A stretch of 64,000 nt of DNA from Cognataquiflexum nitidum. Its GTDB lineage: Bacteria; Bacteroidota; Bacteroidia; Cytophagales; Cyclobacteriaceae. The notes under the pieces were generated by a model. The model was not told the origin of the DNA and did not search any database. It saw nothing but the letters and a program-made list of their open reading frames with translations. The DNA lies in assembly GCF_022538055.1 (NCBI RefSeq), contig NZ_JAKZAM010000001.1:1-64000 (forward strand), given 5' to 3'. Shown here in pieces: positions 8,339 through 16,776 of the stretch. Each line of letters begins with the position of its first letter. Within the stretch, counting starts at the first letter, position 1. Made by a program: the position numbers and the translations under genes.

Positions 8339-9034
8339 TTGAAAAAATACCAACACATCTTCTTCGATCTGGACCATACCCTGTGGGATTATGATACTAA
8401 TGTCCAGGAATCACTTTCTGAGTTGTTCGACATTTATCAATTGGTCAACGTCGGCATTCCTGATTTTCAAACTTTCATTGATGCCTTTTATCAGGTCAAT
8501 TTCAAGCTTTGGGCATTGTATGACCTTGGCAAAATCGACAAACAAAACTTAAGGGAAACCCGGTTTAAGCTGATATTTGAAAAGGCAGGAGTACCGGGAA
8601 AACATGTTCCCAAAGAAATGGAAGAGGATTTTATGTACAGGACGTCCTCAAAACCTCATTTGCTTCCCTATTCCAAAGAGATTTTGGACTATTTGAGTCC
8701 AAATTACAAGATGCATATCATCACCAATGGCTTCAATGAAAGTCAGGCTAAGAAAATGCATTCCTCAGGTTTGACGCCTTACTTTGATCTTGTGGTGACT
8801 TCCGAGACAACCGGTCACAAAAAGCCTGATCCAAGGATTTTCCAATATGCGATGGATAAATTGTCTGTTAAGTCAGGGGATTGCATCATGATAGGAGATA
8901 ATCCCAACTCCGATATCCTTGGAGCTATCCGTTCCAATATCGATCAGGTCTATTTTGATCCCCACGAAAAAGGCATCGAGCATCAACCGACGCATACTAT
9001 TCGGCATTTAAAGGAATTGGAAGGGCTATTGTGA
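8339..9034 (+). CDS. YjjG-type HAD phosphatase (pyrimidine nucleotidase-like)
   Basis: This is a 231-residue HAD hydrolase. Motif I is FFDLDHTLWDYD (nucleophile Asp in DxD), motif II is ITNGF, motif III Lys is in HKKPDPRIF, and motif IV is MIGDNPNSDI. The alpha-helical cap and the DHTLWDY motif match the YjjG family, which dephosphorylates non-canonical pyrimidine nucleotides. The start is TTG at 8339, directly before KKYQHIFFDLD; no ATG lies between it and motif I. It follows the ArsR-type gene by 12 nt. The precise substrate is not established by sequence. Confidence 0.85.
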   Translation: MKKYQHIFFDLDHTLWDYDTNVQESLSELFDIYQLVNVGIPDFQTFIDAFYQVNFKLWALYDLGKIDKQNLRETRFKLIFEKAGVPGKHVPKEMEEDFMYRTSSKPHLLPYSKEILDYLSPNYKMHIITNGFNESQAKKMHSSGLTPYFDLVVTSETTGHKKPDPRIFQYAMDKLSVKSGDCIMIGDNPNSDILGAIRSNIDQVYFDPHEKGIEHQPTHTIRHLKELEGLL

Positions 9035-9038
9035 GATT

Positions 9039-9080
9039 GTATCAAGTACAAAGTATCAAGTACTATGTATCAAGATGGAG
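9039..9080. repeat. Three tandem 14-bp repeats
   Basis: GTATCAAGTACAAA, GTATCAAGTACTAT and GTATCAAGATGGAG follow one another directly, just after the stop codon at 9034. They are non-coding. Confidence 0.6.
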
Positions 9081-9213
9081 GAGCAAGAAACAAGAACGAA
9101 GTAATATAATGTTTTCTCCTATCTTCCGTAGCAGGAGCGAAGCAGATAACAATTACCACAAATACAACAAATACAACTTTTGAAATTCGGCAGGTTTTCA
9201 GGATGGTAGTCCT

Positions 9214-9221
9214 TATCTTTG
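9214..9221 (+). promoter_or_regulatory. Candidate Bacteroidetes -7 promoter element (TATCTTTG)
   Basis: TATCTTTG matches the TAnnTTTG consensus of Bacteroidetes sigma-A promoters and lies 30 nt before the start codon of the P5C dehydrogenase gene. A good -33 TTTG at 19-21 nt spacing is not evident. Confidence 0.45.
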
Positions 9222-9251
9222 CCCCTTCAGAAATCATAAACTCAAATTCAT

Positions 9252-10886
9252 ATGCTCAAAGGTTTTTTTAACGTTCCCAAGCCGGTCAACGAACCGGTAA
9301 AAAGTTATGCTCCTGGTTCTCCCGAGAGGAGCGAACTGCAGCAGACGCTGAAGGAATTCAGGTCCCAGCTTGTAGATGTGCCTATGTATATAGGAAGTGA
9401 AGAAGTGAGGACAGGGATCAAAAAATCCATGTCCCCGCCACATGACCACAAACATCTATTGGGTTTCTTCCATGAGGGAGATGCCTCTCATGTGGAGCAA
9501 GCGATCAATGCTGCTTTGGGAGCAAAAGAAGCTTGGGAATCCATGGAATGGGAGCAAAGAGCAGCGATTTTCCTCAAAGCCGCAGACCTCTTGGCAGGTC
9601 CATACCGTGCCAAAATCAATGCCGCCACTATGCTAGGACAATCCAAAAATGCTTTTCAGGCAGAAATCGATGCGGCCTGTGAGTTCATAGATTTCCTTAG
9701 GTTTAATGTGCAATACATGTCTGAAATCTATGCGCAGCAGCCGCCTGTTTCCGGTGCAGGAGTTTGGAATAGATTGGAGCAAAGACCGCTCGAAGGTTTT
9801 GTTTTTGCTTTGACCCCGTTCAATTTCACAGCCATAGCAGGAAATCTTCCTACCGCTCCGGCAATGATGGGAAACACCGTCGTATGGAAGCCAGCTTACA
9901 CGCAGATTTACTCTGCAAATGTACTGATGCAGGTTTTCAAAGAAGCAGGCGTTCCTGATGGCGTTATCAATTTGGTTTTTGTAGACGGCCCAACAGCCGG
10001 AAGCATCATTTTCAACCATCCTGATTTTGCAGGAATCCACTTTACAGGTTCCACAGGAGTATTCCAACACATCTGGAAAACGGTTGGAGAAAATATCTTT
10101 AAGTATAAATCCTATCCGAGAATAGTCGGCGAAACAGGTGGGAAAGACTTTGTTTTGGCACACAAGTCTGCCCATGCCAAAGCAGTAGCTGTCGGACTTT
10201 CTAGGGGAGCTTTTGAATATCAGGGACAGAAATGCTCTGCTGCTTCTAGGGCTTACATTCCTTCCAATATCTGGCCCGATGTCAAAAAATACCTTTTGGA
10301 GGATTTGGCTTCCATGAAAATGGGTCCTACTGAAGACTTTACCAACTTCATCAATGCGGTGATCGACGAGAAGTCTTTTGACAAAATCTCCAAATACATC
10401 GACAATGCCAAAAATGCAGAAGGTGTAGAAATCATCGCCGGCGGCCATCATGACAAATCCAAAGGTTATTTTATCCAACCGACTGTCATCCTAACCAAAG
10501 ACCCGATGTACACGACCATGTGCGAAGAAATATTCGGGCCAGTATTGACCGTCTATGTCTATCACGAAGAGCACTTTGAGGAAGCCTTGGAATTGGTCGA
10601 TCAGACCTCGCCTTATGCCTTGACAGGAGCTGTATTCTCCCAAGACAGGTATGCGATCGAATTGGCAACCAAAAAACTCAGAAATGCAGCAGGTAACTTC
10701 TATATCAATGACAAGCCGACAGGCGCGGTCGTGGGTCAACAGCCTTTTGGAGGTGCAAGGGCATCCGGTACCAATGACAAAGCCGGTTCCATGATCAATT
10801 TGCTGCGTTGGGTTTCTCCAAGAACCATCAAGGAAACGTTTGTATCCCCGGTGGACTACAGGTATCCGTTTTTAGGAAAAGATTGA
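9252..10886 (+). CDS. pruA: L-glutamate gamma-semialdehyde (1-pyrroline-5-carboxylate) dehydrogenase
   Basis: A 544-residue aldehyde dehydrogenase of the P5CDH (ALDH4A1-like) type. It oxidises glutamate semialdehyde to glutamate with NAD+, the last step of proline and ornithine breakdown. Visible are the cofactor region FALTPFNFTAIAGNLPTAPA, the general base Glu294 in GETGGKDF, and the catalytic Cys328 in GQKCSAASR. The C-terminal PTGAVVGQQPFGGARASGTN is a P5CDH hallmark. There is no proline dehydrogenase domain, so it is the monofunctional form. It stands alone; ornithine aminotransferase, which makes the same substrate, is encoded 4 kb downstream. Confidence 0.95.
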   Translation: MLKGFFNVPKPVNEPVKSYAPGSPERSELQQTLKEFRSQLVDVPMYIGSEEVRTGIKKSMSPPHDHKHLLGFFHEGDASHVEQAINAALGAKEAWESMEWEQRAAIFLKAADLLAGPYRAKINAATMLGQSKNAFQAEIDAACEFIDFLRFNVQYMSEIYAQQPPVSGAGVWNRLEQRPLEGFVFALTPFNFTAIAGNLPTAPAMMGNTVVWKPAYTQIYSANVLMQVFKEAGVPDGVINLVFVDGPTAGSIIFNHPDFAGIHFTGSTGVFQHIWKTVGENIFKYKSYPRIVGETGGKDFVLAHKSAHAKAVAVGLSRGAFEYQGQKCSAASRAYIPSNIWPDVKKYLLEDLASMKMGPTEDFTNFINAVIDEKSFDKISKYIDNAKNAEGVEIIAGGHHDKSKGYFIQPTVILTKDPMYTTMCEEIFGPVLTVYVYHEEHFEEALELVDQTSPYALTGAVFSQDRYAIELATKKLRNAAGNFYINDKPTGAVVGQQPFGGARASGTNDKAGSMINLLRWVSPRTIKETFVSPVDYRYPFLGKD

Positions 10887-11004
10887 GAGGAGAAACGAGA
10901 GGCGAGAAGCGAGAGAAAAGAGGCAATACAAGAAAAAGACCATCGGAGCATTTAGGCTTTGGTGGTTTTTTCTTTTTAGAATTCAATAGTGAAATTCAAA
11001 GTGT

Positions 11005-11045
11005 ATCCTTGTAAAATTATAGTATGATTTTAAATTTACAAGGAT
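11005..11045. promoter_or_regulatory. Perfect 11-bp inverted repeat upstream of the lipoprotein gene
   Basis: ATCCTTGTAAA (11005-11015) and TTTACAAGGAT (11035-11045) are perfect reverse complements separated by 19 AT-rich bases, ending 38 nt before the start codon at 11084. A dimeric regulator site or a leader hairpin would both fit. There is no T-run, so a terminator is unlikely. Confidence 0.45.
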
Positions 11046-11083
11046 GATTGAAAGGAAGATGGTTTTTGAACTAAAATTAAGGT

Positions 11084-12190
11084 ATGGGTAAATATTACTT
11101 CTTGCTTTTGGCAGTGGTTTTTTCCTGTAATTCCAAGGAATCCAAATCTCCCGAATTCATATCCGGTGAGTTGACTGAATACATTTCTGATACCTTATAT
11201 TTCGAAAAGGATGAGTTTACAAAAAACCTTCCTGCCAAATTCGCTTACCTTGAACAAAATGACAGTATTTTCCTATATGCTTGGTATGACAAGCGCCTTT
11301 TGAAATACGGTTACCCGTCTGGAGAATTGCTTTCAAGTACCAATTTTTTTGCAGAAGGTCCGGATGGGATCGGCTCTTTTATATCTGGGAGTTTGATTAC
11401 TGAAGATGGATTGTTTTTTATCTCAGATCAGAAAGAAATTGTCCATACTGATTTTGAAGGAAAAGTTGTCAGCCGCTTTCCTTTCCCTTCTGTGCCTGAA
11501 GAAAGGTTGGCTGCTAATTTTTCTGCGATGAATGGCAATGACATGACTTATGATGCAGCGACCAAGACCTTGTTTTTGGCTGATGTTCCTTTTGTACTCC
11601 AAGAACCCAATATGAATTACCGGGATTGGTTATGGAAATTGGACACCCGTTCCGGAAATTTTGAACCTGTAGGCTTCAACTATCCTGAAAAATACAGCGA
11701 ACACTATGACGATCCTGAACTTGGGGTTTTTGCCCATACTTACCTTAAGGATCAGGATATTTTTGTGGTCAATTTTCCTGCAAATGATTCCTTATTGATT
11801 TTGGATTCGGACAAAAGTTATTGGGTGGATGGCCGAAGCGCTAGAACTTTGACTTTTGAAAAAGGCAAAACCGAACCTAGGGGAGAGTGGACAGTTTTTA
11901 ATCCTAGTATGAAGACAAGTAGATACAAATTTACCCAATACGATCCTTATCGGAAAAGACTATTCAGGTATGTAAATATTGAAACCAAAGAATCAGAAAT
12001 AGAAACTTACACCAATGAAAGCAGCTTTGTTGTTTTGGACAGTGAGTTCGGAAAAGTTGCGGAGCTATTTTTTGACAATCAAGAGATCTTACCTTCAGGA
12101 TTTTTCACGCCCAATGGATTTTATCTAAAATTAGTAGAGCAGGAAAACGATGATAAGGAGGGGTATGTAAGGATTGATTTAGACCTTTGA
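11084..12190 (+). CDS. Lipoprotein, DUF4221-like (predicted beta-propeller)
   Basis: A 368-residue protein with a lipoprotein signal (LLLAVVFSCNSK, Cys at about residue 15). The rest shows recurring beta-strand segments of about 40 residues (for example GLFFISDQKEIVHTDFEGKV and GYPSGELLSSTN), which suggests a six- or seven-bladed propeller. It resembles the DUF4221 proteins that are abundant in Cyclobacteriaceae; that assignment is from memory. The function is unknown. The stop codon TGA lies inside a degenerate copy of the palindromic element described at 12184-12260. It is convergent with ftsY. Confidence 0.6.
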   Translation: MGKYYFLLLAVVFSCNSKESKSPEFISGELTEYISDTLYFEKDEFTKNLPAKFAYLEQNDSIFLYAWYDKRLLKYGYPSGELLSSTNFFAEGPDGIGSFISGSLITEDGLFFISDQKEIVHTDFEGKVVSRFPFPSVPEERLAANFSAMNGNDMTYDAATKTLFLADVPFVLQEPNMNYRDWLWKLDTRSGNFEPVGFNYPEKYSEHYDDPELGVFAHTYLKDQDIFVVNFPANDSLLILDSDKSYWVDGRSARTLTFEKGKTEPRGEWTVFNPSMKTSRYKFTQYDPYRKRLFRYVNIETKESEIETYTNESSFVVLDSEFGKVAELFFDNQEILPSGFFTPNGFYLKLVEQENDDKEGYVRIDLDL

Positions 12191-12260
12191 GGTTTTCGAT
12201 AACATCGAAGGTCGAGATTGAATAAATAAAACCTTCGAGGTCCCAAAGACCTCAAAGGTT
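12184..12260. repeat. Palindromic gene-end element, one degenerate and one full copy
   Basis: The full copy is AACCTTCGAGGTC (12230-12242) with GACCTCAAAGGTT (12248-12260), loop CCAAA. A degenerate copy in the opposite orientation lies at 12184-12211. The first copy's CTTTGA supplies the TGA stop of the lipoprotein gene and the second overlaps the TAA stop of ftsY. Other copies are at 34930 and 42986. Confidence 0.75.
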
Positions 12261-13218
12261 AGGATTTCTTCTTAAACAATGAATCTACAAATTCCTTTCT
12301 GTTGAAAACCTGCAGATCGGTCATTTTTTCACCGACTCCGATGTATTTGACTGGGATTTTGAATTGGTCGGAGATGCCGATTACGACACCTCCTTTGGCT
12401 GTGCCGTCTAGTTTGGTGATGGCAAGAGCAGTGATGTCAGTTGCTTTGGTAAATTCCTGCGCTTGGATAAATGCATTCTGACCGGTAGATCCATCCAATA
12501 CGAGCAACACTTCATGCGGTGCATCGTCAATGAATTTTTGCATTACCCTTTTGATTTTGGTCAGCTCGTTCATCAGGTTGACTTTGGTATGGAGTCGTCC
12601 GGCGGTATCTATAATGACGACATCTGCACCGGTATCTACTCCTTGTTTTACCGCATCAAAAGCCACTGAAGCCGGGTCGGTATTCATCCCATGAGAAACT
12701 ATAGGCACATCGACACGCTTGGCCCAAAGGATCAATTGGTCCACCGCAGCAGCCCTGAAAGTATCTGCAGCACCAAGGACTACTGACTTTCCTGCCTGCT
12801 TGAATTGGTGCGCTAATTTGCCGATAGTAGTTGTTTTGCCTACTCCGTTGACACCGACTACCATAATGACATAGGGTTTTTTGTCTGCAGGAAGGTCAAA
12901 GTCTGAGAGATCGGTACTTTGGTTTTCTTCGAGCAGACCCATGATTTCTTGCCTCAGGATGACATCAAGTTCTGCCGTATTGAGGTATTTGTCTTTGGCG
13001 ACACGGTCTTCAATCCTTCTGATAACTTTGATTGTGGTGTCGACTCCAACATCTGAGGTGATGAGGATTTCTTCTAACTCATCCAACACCTCCTCATCAA
13101 CTTTGGATTTGCCAACGACAGCTTTGCTTAACCTAGAAAAAATGTTTTCGCTGGATTTTTGTAAACCTTGGTCAAGGCTTTCTTTTTTTTCCTTCGAAAA
13201 GAAACCGAAAATTCCCAT
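12259..13218 (-). CDS. ftsY: Signal recognition particle receptor FtsY
   Basis: A 319-residue SRP GTPase. The N domain (residues 20-100) precedes the G domain with the P-loop GVNGVGKTTT (122-131), ADTFRAAAVDQL, DTAGR and the specificity motif TKLDGTAKGG. The acidic A domain is nearly absent, as usual in Bacteroidetes, with only a short amphipathic start MGIFGFFSKEKKE for membrane contact. It receives ribosome-SRP complexes at the inner membrane. It is the last gene of the rpmB-rpmG-DUF4295-ftsY order, 91 nt after DUF4295. Confidence 0.97.
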   Translation of the reverse strand: MGIFGFFSKEKKESLDQGLQKSSENIFSRLSKAVVGKSKVDEEVLDELEEILITSDVGVDTTIKVIRRIEDRVAKDKYLNTAELDVILRQEIMGLLEENQSTDLSDFDLPADKKPYVIMVVGVNGVGKTTTIGKLAHQFKQAGKSVVLGAADTFRAAAVDQLILWAKRVDVPIVSHGMNTDPASVAFDAVKQGVDTGADVVIIDTAGRLHTKVNLMNELTKIKRVMQKFIDDAPHEVLLVLDGSTGQNAFIQAQEFTKATDITALAITKLDGTAKGGVVIGISDQFKIPVKYIGVGEKMTDLQVFNRKEFVDSLFKKKS

Positions 13219-13309
13219 AGCTTGTGATTTTTAAAGTCCGAATATAACAAAAAAGTCCCTTCAAAGACTTAGCCTGAAGGGACTTTAGATTGCAAAAAGT
13301 GCAATGAAA

Positions 13310-13462
13310 TTATTTTTTTAAGGTATCCTGAACCATAGTGGTCGGAACCATTTCCTCTTTGAAGGTATATGCACCTGTTTTTTCAGATTTGATTGCTCTG
13401 ATCACTTTTGCATAAGTTATTCCACCTTCTTTTTTCAGGGTTGCTACTACTTTCTTAGCCAT
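13310..13462 (-). CDS. DUF4295 small basic protein
   Basis: This 50-residue protein (MAKKVVATLKKEGGITYAKV at its start, ending QDTLKK) matches the Bacteroidetes DUF4295 family found between rpmG and ftsY. It is lysine-rich, which together with the position among ribosomal protein genes suggests a ribosome-linked role, but no function is known to me. The ATG at 13462 lies 45 nt after the rpmG stop. Confidence 0.9.
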   Translation of the reverse strand: MAKKVVATLKKEGGITYAKVIRAIKSEKTGAYTFKEEMVPTTMVQDTLKK

Positions 13463-13507
13463 ATTTTTAAGGTTTATATCGTTGCCGGAAGCAACCTAGG
13501 TCCTAAA

Positions 13508-13690
13508 TTATTTAATTTCTTTGTGAACCGTCATTTTCTTCAAGATAGGATTGAATTTCTTCAATTCAAGTCTCGTAGTTGTGTTTTTACGGTTTTTGGT
13601 AGTGATGTATCTTGAAGTACCGGGAAGACCTGTAGCCTTGTGCTCAGTGCACTCCATGATCACTTGTACTCTGTTACCTTTCTTAGCCAT
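13508..13690 (-). CDS. rpmG: 50S ribosomal protein bL33
   Basis: 60 residues, beginning [20 protein letters not shown] and including [22 protein letters not shown], the classic bL33 core. Only one Cys is present, so this is the zinc-independent form. It lies 34 nt after rpmB in the same direction and is expected to be co-transcribed with it. Confidence 0.97.
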   Translation of the reverse strand: MAKKGNRVQVIMECTEHKATGLPGTSRYITTKNRKNTTTRLELKKFNPILKKMTVHKEIK

Positions 13691-13724
13691 CGCTGTATAT
13701 ATTTAAATGGTAAACCTGATCTGA

Positions 13725-13967
13725 TTATTTAATGATAACGTATCCTTTTGCTTGGGCTTCTCTCAACACAGGGGTGATTCCTTTTTTGTTGATGGTTCTC
13801 AAAGCTTTGGTACAAACCTTCAAAGTGATCCAAGCATCTTCCTCAGGGATGTAGAAGCTTTTCTTGTGCAAATTTGGATAAAACTTACGCTTGGTCTTGT
13901 TGTTCGCATGCGATACATTATTACCTACTTGAGGTCTCTTGCCGGTAATGTCACAAACTTTTGCCAT
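13725..13967 (-). CDS. rpmB: 50S ribosomal protein bL28
   Basis: 80 residues from the ATG at 13967 (MAKVCDITGKRPQVGNNVSH), followed by NNKTKRKFYPNLHKK and the C-terminal AQAKGYVIIK, all typical of bL28. An open frame continues upstream to 14054 but without family similarity, so the internal ATG is the start. The four-Cys zinc site is absent. It is the first gene of the ribosomal protein/ftsY cluster. Confidence 0.97.
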   Translation of the reverse strand: MAKVCDITGKRPQVGNNVSHANNKTKRKFYPNLHKKSFYIPEEDAWITLKVCTKALRTINKKGITPVLREAQAKGYVIIK

Positions 13968-14102
13968 GATATATGATCGTAATTGTATAGACGTTTTTTC
14001 AATTGAGTTTGCAAATATCGGACTTTTACCTGAAATACCAATACTCACCTTCAAAAATATTCAGTAAAGTTTTGCTTTTATTAAAAGAAGCAAGTGGTCA
14101 AT

Positions 14103-14417
14103 AGGCAGTCTCAGTTTTCAGTGGATTTGTGATAGGAATTGATCTGAAAGTAAAGAATAAAAATCCCAAACCAGATAATCAGAAAACCTACCCACTATCA
14201 ACAAGTCCGAAGATTCCAACAATTAAAACAATTACAACCACTACAACCTAACTAACCTTTAACCAATTAACCAATAACCTTCAACCAAATAACCGACAGT
14301 AGGCAGTCTCAGTATTCAGTGGATTGGTAGTGGTATTAGAACAATTAGACCAAATCCAACCACTACAACTCCCTCAACCAAATAACCAGATAACCAATAA
14401 CCAAATAACCAATAACC
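14103..14417. repeat. Repeat-rich non-coding stretch
   Basis: A 25-bp segment (AGGCAGTCTCAGTTTTCAGT... at 14103-14127) recurs with one mismatch at 14301-14325. Around both lie AACCAATAACC/AACCAAATAACC words (about 14250-14300 and 14385-14417) like those near 34880 and 35000. No coding frame is supported between 13968 and 14427. Confidence 0.6.
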
Positions 14418-14427
14418 ATTTTCCAAA

Positions 14428-14586
14428 TCACTTCTCCCCATAAGGACAATGTTTGCAGCCGCTTCCGCAGCAATAACCTCTTCTCAAGTGGTATTGTGCT
14501 GTAAAAACCATCAGCCCTTTTTCATTGGTATAATAATCCCCCGGAATGAGCTTCATGGGTGCTGCAGGCTTCTTTTTTGAGTTCAT
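14428..14586 (-). CDS. Cys-rich small protein, DUF5522-like
   Basis: A 52-residue ORF begins MNSKKKPAAPMKLIPGDYY and ends RRGYCCGSGCKHCPYGEK. Four cysteines in GYCCGSGCKHCPY are the hallmark of the short DUF5522 family seen in many Bacteroidetes; a metal- or Fe-S-binding role is suggested only by the Cys spacing. It is divergent from the ornithine aminotransferase gene, whose -7 box lies 24 nt from this start codon. Confidence 0.85.
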   Translation of the reverse strand: MNSKKKPAAPMKLIPGDYYTNEKGLMVFTAQYHLRRGYCCGSGCKHCPYGEK

Positions 14587-14609
14587 TCTTTAATCCTAAA
14601 GGCTTTTGT

Positions 14610-14617
14610 TATATTTG
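14610..14617 (+). promoter_or_regulatory. Candidate -7 promoter element (TATATTTG)
   Basis: TATATTTG fits TAnnTTTG and lies 57 nt before the preferred aminotransferase start codon. A convincing -33 element is not seen. Confidence 0.45.
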
Positions 14618-14673
14618 CCAAACTGCTTTTCGCGGTGAATTTATCCTAGATGTGTAGCAAATCTACAAATATT

Positions 14674-15948
14674 ATGATCGAAACAATAAACTCAAGTAGT
14701 CAAGCCATCGCATTGGAAGACAAGCATGGAGCACACAATTACCATCCATTACCGGTTGTTTTGTCAAGAGGAGAGGGAGTTTTCCTTTGGGATGTAGAAG
14801 GTAAAAAATACTACGACTTCCTTTCGGCATACTCTGCCGTGAATCAGGGGCATTGTCATCCAAGGATCAAAGATGCCTTGATTGAGCAGGCAAGTACCCT
14901 TACTTTGACATCAAGGGCTTTTTATAATGATGTATTGGGTCCATTTGAGAAATATATTACAGAATATTTTGGCTTTGACAAAGTCCTTCCCATGAATACC
15001 GGTGCGGAAGGGGTGGAAACTGCCTTGAAGATAGCTAGAAAATGGGGATATGAAAGAAAAGGCGTGGACGAAAACCAAGCAGTTATTGTCGTAGCGGAAA
15101 ATAATTTCCATGGCAGGACTTCTACCATCATTTCATTTTCTTCAGATAACAACGCGAGAAAGAATTTTGGCCCCTATACCCCAGGGTTTGTCAAGATACC
15201 TTATGATGATATTTCGGCTTTGCAAAATGCACTTGTGGACAGGAATGTAGTGGCATTTTTGGTAGAGCCGATTCAGGGTGAAGCAGGTGTCTATACTCCG
15301 GCAGAAGATTTTATTCGAAAATCTGCCGAGGTCTGCAAAGCAAAGAATGTCCTTTTCATTGCTGATGAAATCCAGACAGGTATCGCACGGACAGGATCGC
15401 TCTTAGCGGTCTGTGGCAATTGTACCTGCGAAGGACATTGCGAAAAGCAAGATACTTACACCAAACCTGACATGTTGATCTTAGGAAAAGCTATCTCAGG
15501 TGGATTCTATCCTGTATCCGCTGTTTTGGCTGACAACCATATCATGGAAGTCATCAAGCCCGGTCAGCATGGATCTACATTTGGGGGGAATCCATTGGGA
15601 GCAAAAGTCGCTATAGCAGCGCTTGAAGTGGTAAGAGATGAAAAATTAGCCCAAAATGCACGGAAACTAGGAAAGATATTCAGAGAAAGAATGCAGATTT
15701 TGGTGGAGAAATATAGCATCCTCAAACTCGTCAGGGGCAAAGGGCTACTCAACGCAGTCGTGGTCAATGACTCCCCGGACAGCAGTACCGCTTGGGACAT
15801 GTGTGTATCTTTAAAAGATAACGGCCTTCTCGCCAAACCCACCCACGGCAATATCATTCGCTTTGCCCCGCCATTGGTCATGACCGAAGAGCAACTGCAC
15901 GACTGCTGTGATATTATTGAGAAAGTGGTCAAAGAGTTTGAAAAATAG
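14674..15948 (+). CDS. rocD: Ornithine aminotransferase (ornithine-oxo-acid transaminase)
   Basis: A class III PLP aminotransferase, 424 residues from the ATG at 14674 (an upstream in-frame ATG at 14650 adds eight). It transfers the delta-amino group of ornithine to 2-oxoglutarate. Family motifs: [51 protein letters not shown] and the PLP lysine in [11 protein letters not shown] (Lys272). Between the last two lies an insertion with four cysteines, [10 protein letters not shown] (Cys247, 250, 252, 256), that looks like a metal site; most known homologues lack it. Its product feeds the P5C dehydrogenase at 9252. It ends in a strong terminator. Confidence 0.93.
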   Translation: MIETINSSSQAIALEDKHGAHNYHPLPVVLSRGEGVFLWDVEGKKYYDFLSAYSAVNQGHCHPRIKDALIEQASTLTLTSRAFYNDVLGPFEKYITEYFGFDKVLPMNTGAEGVETALKIARKWGYERKGVDENQAVIVVAENNFHGRTSTIISFSSDNNARKNFGPYTPGFVKIPYDDISALQNALVDRNVVAFLVEPIQGEAGVYTPAEDFIRKSAEVCKAKNVLFIADEIQTGIARTGSLLAVCGNCTCEGHCEKQDTYTKPDMLILGKAISGGFYPVSAVLADNHIMEVIKPGQHGSTFGGNPLGAKVAIAALEVVRDEKLAQNARKLGKIFRERMQILVEKYSILKLVRGKGLLNAVVVNDSPDSSTAWDMCVSLKDNGLLAKPTHGNIIRFAPPLVMTEEQLHDCCDIIEKVVKEFEK

Positions 15949-15982
15949 GCGTTTTCGTAGATTTAGACTCATTGAAATAATA

Positions 15983-16019
15983 ACCCTCCGGGAGAATTAA
16001 ATATCTCGGAGGGTTTTTT
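15983..16019 (+). terminator. Intrinsic terminator after ornithine aminotransferase
   Basis: ACCCTCC...GGAGGGT stem (15983-15994 with 16005-16014) is followed by six T. It ends the aminotransferase transcript before the HAD gene. Confidence 0.85.
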
Positions 16020-16032
16020 AATGTCCTTTTGT

Positions 16033-16040
16033 TAGCTTTG
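16033..16040 (+). promoter_or_regulatory. Candidate -7 promoter element (TAGCTTTG)
   Basis: TAGCTTTG fits TAnnTTTG, 26 nt before the HAD gene start and directly after the upstream terminator, where a new promoter would be needed. Confidence 0.5.
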
Positions 16041-16065
16041 CCAATGTAAGAAGACCTATTAATCC

Positions 16066-16719
16066 ATGAAAAAAGCAGTTATTTTCGATATGGATGGCGT
16101 TATCTGCCATACCAATCCGTTTCATTCGATGGCTTTCAGAGAGTTTTTTGCCAAAAGGAAAATGTTTCCGACAGAGGTGGAATTTCAAGCGCACATGTAC
16201 GGCAAAAGTAACTCCTATATAATGAGTCACTTTTTTGGAAGGAAAATCGCCGGAGAGGAATTGTTGGAATTAGAGAATGAGAAAGAAGGCCTCTTCAGGG
16301 AAATATACAAGGACAAAATTGATCCTATCGCAGGTTTTCAGGATTTCTTCCACCAACTCAAAGTCAATGAATTTTTGACGGGGGTAGCCACTTCAGCCCC
16401 TTTTGCCAACCTTCAATTGATTGCAGGCACTTTGTCTCTGATGGAAAGGATGGAGTCCATTTTGGCAAGTGAGGACGTGACCAAACACAAACCCGATCCG
16501 GAGGTTTACCTCAAGTCAGCATTTAACCTTCAAGTCGAACCCGATTTATGTGTAGTTTTTGAAGATTCCTTTTCCGGTGTCACAGCTGCCAAAAATGCAG
16601 GTATGAAAGTAGTGGGAGTCTTGTCCTCCCATTCCAAGTCTGAGCTGCCGGTGTGCGACCTTTATATTGATGATTTTAGGGAGATGGACACAGACCGGAT
16701 TTTTTCATTGATCGGATAA
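16066..16719 (+). CDS. HAD phosphatase, beta-phosphoglucomutase-like
   Basis: A 217-residue HAD subfamily IA hydrolase. Motif I is VIFDMDGVICHTNPFH (nucleophile and acid Asp), motif II is the Thr/Ser of GVATSAP, motif III is KHKPDPEVYL, and motif IV is VFEDSFSGVTAAKNAGM. The DGVI(C/D)(H/D)T start and FEDS(F/P)SG motif resemble beta-phosphoglucomutase and related sugar-phosphate phosphatases. Substrate is unknown. It is followed by hemB after 57 nt; shared transcription is possible, though hemB has its own -7 box. Confidence 0.85.
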   Translation: MKKAVIFDMDGVICHTNPFHSMAFREFFAKRKMFPTEVEFQAHMYGKSNSYIMSHFFGRKIAGEELLELENEKEGLFREIYKDKIDPIAGFQDFFHQLKVNEFLTGVATSAPFANLQLIAGTLSLMERMESILASEDVTKHKPDPEVYLKSAFNLQVEPDLCVVFEDSFSGVTAAKNAGMKVVGVLSSHSKSELPVCDLYIDDFREMDTDRIFSLIG

Positions 16720-16746
16720 TCCAAGTAAATTTCAGTGCTAAACATT

Positions 16747-16754
16747 TAACTTTG
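16747..16754 (+). promoter_or_regulatory. Candidate -7 promoter element for hemB (TAACTTTG)
   Basis: TAACTTTG fits TAnnTTTG and lies 23 nt before the hemB start. The -33 box is unclear. Confidence 0.45.
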
Positions 16755-16776
16755 ATTTGACTAAATTCAGACTACT

